Assembly (NCBI GenBank): GCA_963732375.1
Contig: CAVSZE010000012.1
Span: 310,001-374,000 of the forward strand
DNA: 64,000 nucleotides
Source: RPQJ01 sp963732375
GTDB lineage: Bacteria; Pseudomonadota; Gammaproteobacteria; Steroidobacterales; Steroidobacteraceae
Direction of reading: 5' to 3'
Positions 7,337 through 15,397 of the stretch are shown here, one piece after another. How positions within the stretch are numbered: position 1 is the stretch's first letter; each line of letters begins with the position of its first letter. Both the position numbers and the translations under genes were made by a program. The notes beneath the pieces are model-generated. The model was not told the origin of the DNA. It ran no database searches and was given only the letters and a program-made list of their open reading frames with translations.

Positions 7337-9874
7337 ATGGCGGAAGTGACTGTCAGTCAGTTTGCCGAGGTCCTCAAGGTCTCGGTCGACAAGCTACTCA
7401 CCCAGCTCGACGAGGCTGGCATCAAGGTATCGGGCGCTGATGACATCATCAGTGACGAGGCCAAGATGGAACTCCTCACCCACCTGCGCCGTGCCCACGG
7501 CCGGCAGGAGGATACGGCGGCACCGCGCAAGATCACTCTGCAGCGCAAGGCGCAGCAGGAGATCAAGGTCGCTTCCGTTCAGGGCCGGGCACGCACCGTG
7601 TCAGTCGAGGTGCGTGCAAAGAAGACCTACCTGAATCGCACCGTGCTCGAGGAAGAGCAGCGGCAACGCCAGGAGGAAATCGATCGCGCGCGGCAGTCGG
7701 AAGACGCCGTGAGGCTGGAGGCCGAGCGCAAGGAAGCCGAGCGGCGCGATGCCGATCGCCTGGAGCGCGAGCGCCTCGAGCAGGAAGCACGCCAGAGGGC
7801 CGAGGAAGAGGCGCGGGTGCGCGCAGCCGAGGAGTCGGCCCGGCAGAGCGAGACCCGTGACCGTGAGCGCGCCGAACGCGAGCGAACGGAGACAAAGCAC
7901 CGCGAACCCGAGCCGGTGCGCGCGCCGCACGCGCCCAAGGCTCGCGTGGTGGAGAGCGCGGACGCCGGCAAGGGTGGTCCGGCGACCAAGTACGGGCGCA
8001 AGGAGCTGCACGTTGCGGGCGACGCCAGTGCGCGCTTCAAGAAGCGCCAGCAGGCCGGCCGCCACCGCCGCGCGGTGCACGTGAGCATGGATACGCGCCA
8101 CGGCTTCGAGCTGCCCACCGCGCCGGTGAAGCGCGAAGTCCAGATTCCCGAGACCATCACGGTCGGCGAACTGGCCAACCGCATGGCGGTGAAGGCCAAC
8201 GAAGTCATCAAGACGATGATGAAGATGGGCGTGATGGCCACCATCAACCAGCCGATCGACCAGGACACCGCCCAGCTCGTGGTCGAGGAATTCGGCCATA
8301 CGGTGGTCCGGCTCAAGGAAAACGCCCTTGAGGACCAGTTGCTAGCGGACGCCGGCGACGTCGCCGCGCTGCCCCGACCGCCGGTCGTGACCATCATGGG
8401 TCACGTCGACCACGGCAAGACCTCGCTGCTCGATTACATCCGCCGCGCCAAGGTTGCGGCGGGCGAGGCCGGTGGCATCACGCAGCACATCGGCGCCTAC
8501 CAGGTCGAGACGCCGAAGGGCCAGATCACCTTCATCGACACGCCGGGTCATGCGGCATTCACGTCGATGCGCGCCCGTGGCGCGCACGTCACCGACATCG
8601 TGGTGCTGGTCGTGGCCGCGGACGACGGCGTGATGCCGCAGACGATCGAAGCGATCGAGCATGCGCGCGCAGCCAAGGTGCCGATCGTGGTCGCGGTCAA
8701 CAAGATGGACAAGAGCGACGCGGACCTGGAGCGGGTGCGCAACGATCTCGGCAAGCAGAACGTGATCCCGGAAGACTGGGGCGGCGACACGATGTTCGTG
8801 CCCGTTTCCGCACGCACCGGCGCGGGCATCGACCAGCTGCTCGAGGCCATCCTGCTGCAGGCCGAAGTGCTCGACCTCAAGGCACCGACCGAAGGCCTTG
8901 CGGCCGGCGTGGTGCTCGAGTCGAGCATCGAAAAGGGCCGCGGGCCGGTGGCGACTGTGCTGGTGAAGCGCGGCACGCTGCGGGCAGGCGACCCGGTCAT
9001 CGCGGGGCAGGAGTTCGGGCGCGTCCGCGCGCTGTTCGACGCAACAGGAAAACAGGTCCAGTCCGCGGGCCCGGCGATGCCAGTCGCGGTGCTGGGGCTC
9101 TCCGACGCGCCGAACGCCGGCGATGACCTGCTGGTCGTCGACAGCGAGCGCAAGGCACGCGAAGTAGCGCTCTACCGCCAGGGCAAGTACCGCGACGTGC
9201 GCCTCGCCGGGGCGACCAAGAAGGTCGAGGACGTGTTCTCGCAGATGGGCGAGCAGTCCGGCGGCGTGGTCGCGGTCATCGTGAAGGCCGACGTGCAGGG
9301 CAGCGCCGAGGCGTTGCGTGACTCGCTCGGCAAGCTGTCCACCGACGAAGTCAGCGTGAAGGTCATCGCGAGCGGCGTGGGCGGAATCACCGAGTCGGAC
9401 GTGACACTGGCCACGGCTTCGAAGGCGCGGATCATCGGCTTCAACGTGCGCGCGGACGGCGCGGCACGCAGCGCGATGAAGGACGGTGGCGTGGACGTGC
9501 GCTACTACAGCGTGATCTACGAGGCGATCGACGACGTGAAGCTGGCCATGACCGGGCTGCTGAAGCCCGAGATCAAGGAGCAGATCGTCGGCCTCGCCGA
9601 GGTCCGCGAGGTGTTCCGCTCGAGCAAGTTCGGCACTGTCGCCGGCTGCCTCGTTTCCGAAGGCTTCATCAAGCGTGGCAACCCGGTACGCGTGCTGCGC
9701 GACAACGTGGTCATCCACCAGGGCGAGCTCGACTCGCTGCGACGCTTCAAGGACGAGGCGGGCGAGGTGCGGGCGGGTACCGAGTGCGGCATAGGCGTGC
9801 GCAACTACAACGACATCCGCGCGGGCGACCAGATCGAGTGCTACTCGAGGGTCGAGATCGCGCGCAGCATGTGA
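7337..9874 (+). CDS. infB: Translation initiation factor IF-2
   Basis: GTPase that delivers initiator tRNA to the 30S subunit and promotes subunit joining. The 845-residue protein starts MAEVTVSQFAEVLKVS behind GCGGAGG. It has an IF2N domain at the start, a long charged stretch (about residues 95-220) rich in Glu, Arg and Ala that is probably extended or coiled, a second IF2N domain, then the G domain with GHVDHGKT from G355, DTPGHAAF and NKMD, followed by the beta-barrel and C-terminal fMet-tRNA-binding domains. The frame could be extended upstream into nusA but the chosen ATG matches the family. Confidence 0.98.
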   Translation: MAEVTVSQFAEVLKVSVDKLLTQLDEAGIKVSGADDIISDEAKMELLTHLRRAHGRQEDTAAPRKITLQRKAQQEIKVASVQGRARTVSVEVRAKKTYLNRTVLEEEQRQRQEEIDRARQSEDAVRLEAERKEAERRDADRLERERLEQEARQRAEEEARVRAAEESARQSETRDRERAERERTETKHREPEPVRAPHAPKARVVESADAGKGGPATKYGRKELHVAGDASARFKKRQQAGRHRRAVHVSMDTRHGFELPTAPVKREVQIPETITVGELANRMAVKANEVIKTMMKMGVMATINQPIDQDTAQLVVEEFGHTVVRLKENALEDQLLADAGDVAALPRPPVVTIMGHVDHGKTSLLDYIRRAKVAAGEAGGITQHIGAYQVETPKGQITFIDTPGHAAFTSMRARGAHVTDIVVLVVAADDGVMPQTIEAIEHARAAKVPIVVAVNKMDKSDADLERVRNDLGKQNVIPEDWGGDTMFVPVSARTGAGIDQLLEAILLQAEVLDLKAPTEGLAAGVVLESSIEKGRGPVATVLVKRGTLRAGDPVIAGQEFGRVRALFDATGKQVQSAGPAMPVAVLGLSDAPNAGDDLLVVDSERKAREVALYRQGKYRDVRLAGATKKVEDVFSQMGEQSGGVVAVIVKADVQGSAEALRDSLGKLSTDEVSVKVIASGVGGITESDVTLATASKARIIGFNVRADGAARSAMKDGGVDVRYYSVIYEAIDDVKLAMTGLLKPEIKEQIVGLAEVREVFRSSKFGTVAGCLVSEGFIKRGNPVRVLRDNVVIHQGELDSLRRFKDEAGEVRAGTECGIGVRNYNDIRAGDQIECYSRVEIARSM

Positions 9875-9883
9875 CGCTGGCCC

Positions 9884-10285
9884 ATGCCGCGTGAAGTTCC
9901 GCGCGCGCGACGCGTCGCCGAGCAGGTGCAGCGCACCCTCGCGGAGATGCTGCCGCGCGAGGTGCGCGATCCTCGCTTGAAGCCGCTCACGATCACCCAC
10001 GTGCGCGTGTCCCCGGACCTGACGCACGCGTGGGTGCATTACACGCTGCTTGCAGGCGACTCCAGCGATCCGCTGCAGCTTGAAATCCTTGCCGACGCGG
10101 CGCGCCGCCTGCGCGGGCCGCTCGGGCGCGCGCTTCGACTGCGCGTCGCCCCGCACCTGCATTTCCAGCCCGACCTGGAACTCGAGCGCAGCAATCGCCT
10201 CGACGACCTGATCACGCGCGCGGTGCGCGACGACGGCGCGCGGCACGTGGACGACGACGGGACTGCCGACGACGGGGAAGAGTGA
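9884..10285 (+). CDS. rbfA: Ribosome-binding factor A
   Basis: A 133-residue KH-fold protein that binds 16S rRNA during late 30S maturation. It begins MPREVPRARRVAEQVQRTLAEML and contains the family core EVRDPRLKPLTITHVRVSPDL. The C-terminus is acidic and low in complexity (DDDGTADDGEE), as is common. It sits nine bases after infB and its stop overlaps the truB start by four bases. Confidence 0.96.
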   Translation: MPREVPRARRVAEQVQRTLAEMLPREVRDPRLKPLTITHVRVSPDLTHAWVHYTLLAGDSSDPLQLEILADAARRLRGPLGRALRLRVAPHLHFQPDLELERSNRLDDLITRAVRDDGARHVDDDGTADDGEE

Positions 10286-11256
10286 GCCCCGCGGCCCACG
10301 AGCGCGCTCGGCGTATCGCCTGGCGCGAGCTCGACGGCATCGTGCTGCTCGACAAGCCTGCCGGCATGAGTTCGAACCAGGCGCTGCAACGCGCACGACG
10401 CCTGTTGTCGGCAGCGAAGGGCGGCCATGCGGGAACGCTCGATCCGATGGCGACCGGGATGCTGCCGCTCTGCCTCGGGCAGGCCACCAAGGCCTGCGGG
10501 GCCCTGCTCGGGTCGTCCAAGGCCTACCACGCGCGGATCGCCCTCGGCGCGGCCACCGATACCGGTGACGCAGACGGCATCGTGGTCGGGGAGTCCGCCG
10601 TGCCGGTACTTTCCCGGGACGTGGTCGAGGGTGTCCTCGCCTGTTTCACGGGAGCGATCGAGCAGGTGCCGCCGATGTACTCGGCCCTGAAACGCGATGG
10701 CGAGCGGCTGTACGAGCTGGCCCGGCGGGGCGAGCAGGTGCCGCGTGACCCGCGGCAGGTGCGCATTGAGCGCCTGGAACTGCTGGCGGCCAGCCCGCTT
10801 GAAATCTCGATCGAGGTCGTGTGTTCGAAGGGCACCTACATCCGGGTGCTGGGTGAAGACCTCGCGCGGGCGCTTGGCACGCTCGGGCACCTCACGGAGC
10901 TCCGGCGGCTGTGGGTGGAGCCTTTCGAGGGCGAACCCATGGTGACGCTCGACGAGATCGACGCGTGGACCGGGACGAGCGGGGCAGGCGGGGAGAGCGC
11001 TACGTGGCTGCTGCCCGTGGACCGGGCGTTTGTCGGGCTGCCGCGGATTGACCTGGACGACCTGCAGTCGCTGCACCTGCGACAGGGGCGGACGCTGGCT
11101 GCCTGCGCAGTAGTGGGACCTGGTGCGGGACGTGCGCGGGCATACGGCCCAGATGGGCGGTTCCTGGGGCTCGTTACGGTCGATCACGCGGGCCTGGCCA
11201 CGGTCGAACGACTGTTCGTCCCGGGTGCCGGTGGCGCCGAGCCTCCACGGGCTTGA
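10282..11256 (+). CDS. truB: tRNA pseudouridine-55 synthase TruB
   Basis: Makes pseudouridine 55 in the T loop of tRNAs. The catalytic aspartate is D54 in GGHAGTLDPMATG, and the family motifs DKPAGMSSN, YSALKRDGERLYELARRG and CSKGTYIRVLGEDLA are intact. The C-terminus has a PUA-like segment. Start is a GTG at 10282 that overlaps the rbfA stop (GTGA). The 324-residue length is normal. A promoter for rpsO overlaps its stop codon. Confidence 0.96.
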   Translation: MSPAAHERARRIAWRELDGIVLLDKPAGMSSNQALQRARRLLSAAKGGHAGTLDPMATGMLPLCLGQATKACGALLGSSKAYHARIALGAATDTGDADGIVVGESAVPVLSRDVVEGVLACFTGAIEQVPPMYSALKRDGERLYELARRGEQVPRDPRQVRIERLELLAASPLEISIEVVCSKGTYIRVLGEDLARALGTLGHLTELRRLWVEPFEGEPMVTLDEIDAWTGTSGAGGESATWLLPVDRAFVGLPRIDLDDLQSLHLRQGRTLAACAVVGPGAGRARAYGPDGRFLGLVTVDHAGLATVERLFVPGAGGAEPPRA

Positions 11257-11282
11257 GATCGGAGGCCGTGCAAGGGTAAAAT
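11253..11282 (+). promoter_or_regulatory. Probable rpsO promoter
   Basis: TTGAGA (11253-11258, five of six consensus) and TAAAAT (11277-11282, five of six) are separated by 18 bases, overlapping the truB stop codon. Transcription would begin near 11289, giving an rpsO leader of about 40 bases. Confidence 0.55.
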
Positions 11283-11329
11283 GCGCGGCTCAATTCAAAG
11301 GCATACACGGTTTTCGAGGTTTCCAGACG

Positions 11330-11599
11330 ATGGCACTGTCCACCGAGCGCAAGGTCGAGATCGTAGGCGACTATCGCCGCAACGCGACGGACACGGGTTC
11401 CCCCGAGGTCCAGATCGCGCTTCTGTCCGCGCGAATCAATGAACTCAGCGAGCACTTCACGGCGCACAAGCGCGATCACGCCTCGCGACGCGGGCTGCTG
11501 AAGCTCGTCACCCAGCGCCGCAAGCTCCTCGACTACCTCAAGGCCTGCGACGTGTCGCGCTACCAGGCGGTAGTGAGTCGGCTCGGCCTCCGCCGCTGA
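11330..11599 (+). CDS. rpsO: 30S ribosomal protein S15
   Basis: Primary 16S rRNA-binding protein of the small subunit. The 89-residue length and the sequence (MALSTERKVEIVGDYRRN, TGSPEVQIALLSARI, HKRDHASRRGLLKLVTQRRKLLDYL) match the family end to end. A longer frame starts upstream in truB, but this ATG gives the exact S15 start. It precedes pnp as in most Proteobacteria, separated by a strong hairpin. Confidence 0.98.
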   Translation: MALSTERKVEIVGDYRRNATDTGSPEVQIALLSARINELSEHFTAHKRDHASRRGLLKLVTQRRKLLDYLKACDVSRYQAVVSRLGLRR

Positions 11600-11607
11600 A
11601 TGCCTGA

Positions 11608-11634
11608 AATCCGGCCCGCATTGCGGGCCGGATT
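11608..11634 (+). promoter_or_regulatory. Long hairpin between rpsO and pnp
   Basis: AATCCGGCCCGC (11608-11619) and GCGGGCCGGATT (11623-11634) form a perfect 12-pair stem with a three-base loop, followed by CGTTTC rather than a pure T-run. It could be the rpsO terminator with read-through, or the processing site in the pnp leader, as known at this junction in E. coli, where RNase III and PNPase control pnp. The regulatory role here is inferred from position. Confidence 0.65.
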
Positions 11635-11676
11635 CGTTTCAGCACACCCACACGCACTGCAGTACGGGACAACATC

Positions 11677-13761
11677 GTGAACGTCCACAAGAAGTCATTT
11701 CCATACGGTTCCCACACAGTCACCCTCGAGACCGGCCGCCTTGCGCGCCAGGCCGACGGTGCGGTTCTCGTCACCATGGGTGACACAGTGGTCCTCGTGA
11801 CCGCGGTCGGTCGCAAGAACGCGGACCCCAACAAGGAATTCTTTCCGCTGACGGTCAACTACATCGAGAAGACGTATGCGGCCGGCCGGATTCCCGGCGG
11901 CTTCTTCAAGCGCGAAGGCCGCCCGTCGGAGAAAGAGACTCTCACCTCGCGGCTGATCGACCGGCCCATCCGACCGTTGTTCCCGGAAGGGTTCTACAAC
12001 GAAGTGCAGGTGGTCCCGACGGTCGTGTCGCTCGACCCGGACATCGATTCCGACATACCGGCCATGCTCGGTGCCTCTGCCGCGCTCGCGCTATCGGGCA
12101 TTCCGTTCAAGGGCCCGATCGGCGCGGCGAAGGTCGGCTACCGCGATGGCAAGTACCTGCTGAACCCCACGGCCACGGACCTGAAGACTTCCGAGCTCGA
12201 CCTCGTCGTTGCCGGCACGGCCGACGCGGTGCTGATGGTCGAGTCCGAGGCGAAGATCCTGTCCGAGGAAGTGATGCTCGGCGCAGTTGTCTTCGGTCAC
12301 GAGCAGATGCAGATCGCGATCAATGCGATCCGTGAACTCGCTGCCGAGGCCGGCAAGCCTGCCTGGGACTGGGCTGCACCGGAGGCCGACAAGGACCTGG
12401 TCGCAGCTGTCGCGGCCCAGGTCGAGGCCGGTCTTGGCGAGGCCTATTCAATCACGGAAAAGCAGGCCCGCTATACGCGAATCGGCGAGATCAAGAAGGC
12501 TGCCGTTGCCGCGCTGGCATCGGGCGACGAGCCGCGCTTCAACGCCCGCAAGGTGACCGACGAGATCGGCCGCCTCGAGTACAACCTGGTGCGCCGTCGC
12601 ATCCTCGCGGGCGAGCCGCGCATCGACGGGCGCGACATGAACACGGTGCGCAAGATCTCGGTCGAGACCGGCGTGCTGCCGCGTACCCACGGTTCGGCGC
12701 TGTTCACCCGCGGTGAGACACAGGCGCTCGTGACTACGACGCTCGGCACAGGCCGCGACGCGCAGATCATCGACGCGCTGGCAGGCGAGCGCAAAGAGCC
12801 GTTCATGATGCACTACAACTTCCCGCCGTTTTCGGTGGGCGAGACCGGCATGATGGGCTCGCCGAAGCGCCGCGAGATCGGCCACGGCAACCTCGCGCGC
12901 CGCGGCGTCAGCGCCGTGATGCCGGACATGACCACGTTCCCCTACATCATCCGCGTCGTGTCGGAAATCCTGGAGTCGAACGGCTCGAGCTCGATGGCCT
13001 CGGTGTGCGGCACCAGCCTCGCGCTGATGGACGCGGGCGTCCCGCTCAAGGCGCCGGTCGCCGGCGTGGCGATGGGCCTGGTGCTCGAGGACGGAAAGTT
13101 CCAGGTGCTGACGGATATCCTCGGCGACGAGGACCACCTCGGCGACATGGACTTCAAGGTCGCGGGCTCGTCCGAAGGCGTCACCGCGCTGCAGATGGAC
13201 ATCAAGATCGAGGGAATCACCCGCGAGATCATGCAGGTCGCGCTGGAGCATGCGCGCAATGCCCGGCTGCACATCCTCGGCGAGATGGCCAAGGTGATCA
13301 CGCAGGCCCGTCCGGAGATGTCCGAGTGGGCGCCCACGATCATCACGATCAAGATCGACCCGGAGAAGATCCGCGAGGTCATCGGCAAGGGTGGCGCGGT
13401 AATCCGCGCGATCACCGAGGAGACCGGCACCAACATCGACATCGAGAACGACGGCACCGTCAAGATCGCATCGGTCAACGGGGCGGCCGGCCGCGAGGCG
13501 CAGAGGCGCATCGAGCTGATCACCTCGGAGGTCGAGGTGGGAACGATCTACGAGGGCAAGGTCGTGCGCCTGATGGATTTCGGCGCGTTCGTGCAGATCC
13601 TGCCGGGCAAGGACGGCCTGGTGCACATCTCGCAGATCTCCGACGAGCGCGTCGAGCGAGTCAGCGACAAGCTCAACGAAGGCGATGTCGTGCGGGTCAA
13701 GGTCCTCGAGGTCGATCGTCAGGGCCGCGTGCGGCTCTCGATGAGGAACGTAGACGGCTGA
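11677..13761 (+). CDS. pnp: Polyribonucleotide nucleotidyltransferase (PNPase)
   Basis: 3'-5' phosphorolytic exoribonuclease of mRNA decay. The 694-residue protein has two RNase PH domains separated by the helical linker, then a KH domain (REVIGKGGAVIRAITEETGTNIDIE) and a C-terminal S1 domain (VGTIYEGKVVRLMDFGAFVQILPG). The core FSVGETGMMGSPKRREIGHGNLARR is intact. It starts at a GTG at 11677 with GGGA nearby. The gene ends shortly after the S1 domain, without the acidic RNase E-binding tail seen in some enterobacteria. Confidence 0.98.
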   Translation: MNVHKKSFPYGSHTVTLETGRLARQADGAVLVTMGDTVVLVTAVGRKNADPNKEFFPLTVNYIEKTYAAGRIPGGFFKREGRPSEKETLTSRLIDRPIRPLFPEGFYNEVQVVPTVVSLDPDIDSDIPAMLGASAALALSGIPFKGPIGAAKVGYRDGKYLLNPTATDLKTSELDLVVAGTADAVLMVESEAKILSEEVMLGAVVFGHEQMQIAINAIRELAAEAGKPAWDWAAPEADKDLVAAVAAQVEAGLGEAYSITEKQARYTRIGEIKKAAVAALASGDEPRFNARKVTDEIGRLEYNLVRRRILAGEPRIDGRDMNTVRKISVETGVLPRTHGSALFTRGETQALVTTTLGTGRDAQIIDALAGERKEPFMMHYNFPPFSVGETGMMGSPKRREIGHGNLARRGVSAVMPDMTTFPYIIRVVSEILESNGSSSMASVCGTSLALMDAGVPLKAPVAGVAMGLVLEDGKFQVLTDILGDEDHLGDMDFKVAGSSEGVTALQMDIKIEGITREIMQVALEHARNARLHILGEMAKVITQARPEMSEWAPTIITIKIDPEKIREVIGKGGAVIRAITEETGTNIDIENDGTVKIASVNGAAGREAQRRIELITSEVEVGTIYEGKVVRLMDFGAFVQILPGKDGLVHISQISDERVERVSDKLNEGDVVRVKVLEVDRQGRVRLSMRNVDG

Positions 13762-13780
13762 GCACCCGGGTAGGTGGGGA

Positions 13781-13853
13781 GGGGACATTCTCCTTTTCGA
13801 CCGACGCTGACATGCTCCTTTTCGCCGGTGGTCGCGAAAAGGAGAATGTCCCC
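13781..13853. repeat. REP-like inverted repeat between pnp and phaR
   Basis: GGGGACATTCTCCTTTTCG (13781-13799) is repeated exactly in inverted orientation at 13835-13853. Between them a third, direct, near-identical copy (GACATGCTCCTTTTCG, 13809-13824) differs at one base from the first arm. The element fills the gap between two convergent genes and could fold into a 19-pair hairpin acting as a bidirectional terminator or mRNA stabiliser. Its layout resembles dispersed REP elements. Confidence 0.75.
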
Positions 13854-13868
13854 TTCAGCTCCGTCCGC

Positions 13869-14438
13869 CTACTCGTCGCGGCCCCACGGGGGGCGCGGAA
13901 GGCGATTGAACACTTCTTCCTGCAGCGCCTTCCAGCGCTGGTAGTTCTTCTGCGCGACCATGGTCACCGTCTCGACCGGGTCCACCCCGACGACGTTCTT
14001 GAATTTTTCGCGCAGTTCCCGCTGTTCGCGCGCGAACTGCTGGATGCTCTCGTCCAGGTAACGACCGACGAATTCCTGGAGCCCGCTGCCGTAGGTGCGG
14101 ATCACCTGTGACAGGAAGTCCCGGCTCATCAGCGATTCGCCGGCGCCTTCCTGTTCCGCGATTACCTGCAGCAGGATGCTGCGCGTGATGTCCTGCTGCG
14201 TCTTGCGGTCCAGCACCACGAAGTCGATTCGTTCCACCACCAGCCGGCGGACGTCAGCGAGCGTGACATAGCGGCTCTCGACCGTATCGTACAGGCGGCG
14301 ATTCGGGTACTTGCGTATGACACGCGGAGAGTTCCGGCCAGCTTCCTGGGAGGCTGTCCGCGCCCGGGTTCGCTTGGTCTTGGCTTTGGTAGTCATGCTT
14401 GCTGTTCCTGTACCAGTTCCTGTACCTGTTCGACTCAT
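13869..14438 (-). CDS. phaR: PHA synthesis regulator PhaR (polyhydroxyalkanoate accumulation regulator)
   Basis: DNA-binding repressor that senses polyhydroxyalkanoate granules and controls phasin genes. The N-terminal PHB/PHA regulator DNA-binding domain is clear (RVIRKYPNRRLYDTVESRYV, then VERIDFVVLDRKTQQDITRSILLQVIAEQE), followed by a helical PHB-binding region ending PPWGRDE. The start at 14438 overlaps the gluQ stop (ATGA) and would give a low-complexity Thr-Gly leader; a second ATG at 14396 (MTTKAKTKRTRAR) gives a more typical start with AGGA 13 bases upstream and may be the real one. No phaC or phasin gene is in the window. Confidence 0.88.
   Translation of the reverse strand: MSRTGTGTGTGTASMTTKAKTKRTRARTASQEAGRNSPRVIRKYPNRRLYDTVESRYVTLADVRRLVVERIDFVVLDRKTQQDITRSILLQVIAEQEGAGESLMSRDFLSQVIRTYGSGLQEFVGRYLDESIQQFAREQRELREKFKNVVGVDPVETVTMVAQKNYQRWKALQEEVFNRLPRPPWGRDE
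14403..14426 (-). repeat. 12-bp tandem repeat at the phaR 5' end
   Basis: Two adjacent 12-base units (TGTTCCTGTACC and AGTTCCTGTACC on the plus strand) differ at one base, with a partial third unit after them. On the coding strand they encode alternating Thr-Gly, five TG pairs. Copy number could vary by slippage and would change the spacing between the two possible phaR starts. Confidence 0.6.
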
Positions 14439-15397
14439 GCCGGCGCCGCCGCCGAAGCCACACCCGCGAACCGCCGAGGGTGCCAGTTTGACACCGCCCA
14501 CATGATCACCTCGTCGGCAGTCGCTGTCTTGAGATCCTCCGGCGGGTCCTGGCGGAGGAACTCGAGAGCCGCCACAAGCTGCAGCGTCGAGCCCGCCGCG
14601 GCGAGCCCGGGCGCGTCCGACGACTTTGAGAGCTTAAGGCCGCTGGCGTTCACGGCAAGTGGGACATGCATGTATTCCACGCCGCGTAAGCCGAGGGCCT
14701 GCTGCAGCAATATCTGGCGCGGCGTGCTAAGGAGCAGGTCCGCGCCACGAACGACGTGTGTAATGCGCTGTTCCTCGTCGTCCACGACCACGGCCAGCTG
14801 GTATGCATGGAGCCCGTCTTTTCGCCGGAGTACGAAATCGCCGACGGTTCCCGCAACATTGACGCGCACCACGCCTTGGACTCGGTCTCGAAACGTGACG
14901 TCGTGCTCGGGCACCCGGAACCGCAGGGCCCGGCGGGACGTTCCGTCGGCTGGCCCGGAGAGGCAGGCGGGAGGGTGGAACAGGTCATCGCCGGTCGCCC
15001 GCCGCGCGTTCTGGGGCAGCGCGGCAAGCGCTGCGCGGGCACAGCAGCAGGCGCGGATTCGACCGTCTCGCTGCAGCCTCTCCAGTGCCCGGGCATACGC
15101 GTCGGAACGGGTACCCTGGCGCAGTACCGGTCCGTCCCAGCGCAGCCCGAGCCTGTCGAGCGTGAACAGGATGTCGTCGGCGGCACCCGGGCGTTCGCGG
15201 GGAGGATCGAGATCCTCGATCCTGACCAGCCACTGGCCGCGAGAGGCCCTGGCGTCGACGTAACTCGCGACGGCGGCCACCAGCGAACCGAAATGGAGCG
15301 CCCCGCTGGGAGACGGCGCAAATCGCCCACGATAGGGCGACGGAGCCTCAACGGTACCAGTCGTCGCGGTCGCCGAACTGCTTTTCGCGCCTTTCAC
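14435..15397 (-). CDS. gluQ: Glutamyl-Q tRNA(Asp) synthetase
   Basis: Attaches glutamate to the queuosine base of tRNA-Asp. It is a shortened glutamyl-tRNA synthetase catalytic domain of 320 residues without an anticodon-binding domain. The class I motifs are FAPSPSGALHFGSL (HIGH equivalent) and KLSKSSDA (KMSKS equivalent), and the zinc-site region has the CCC and C of RACCCARAAL and PPACLSG. It starts at GTG 15397, inside the last 50 bases of dksA; dksA-gluQ is a conserved gammaproteobacterial pair. The extra 20 or so N-terminal residues before RGRFAPSPSG are not conserved. Confidence 0.92.
   Translation of the reverse strand: MKGAKSSSATATTGTVEAPSPYRGRFAPSPSGALHFGSLVAAVASYVDARASRGQWLVRIEDLDPPRERPGAADDILFTLDRLGLRWDGPVLRQGTRSDAYARALERLQRDGRIRACCCARAALAALPQNARRATGDDLFHPPACLSGPADGTSRRALRFRVPEHDVTFRDRVQGVVRVNVAGTVGDFVLRRKDGLHAYQLAVVVDDEEQRITHVVRGADLLLSTPRQILLQQALGLRGVEYMHVPLAVNASGLKLSKSSDAPGLAAAGSTLQLVAALEFLRQDPPEDLKTATADEVIMWAVSNWHPRRFAGVASAAAPA

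Noticed and set aside
8342..10396. 684-codon minus-strand frame opposite infB and rbfA
   Set aside because: Shadow frame; no recognisable domain, while both sense genes are certain.
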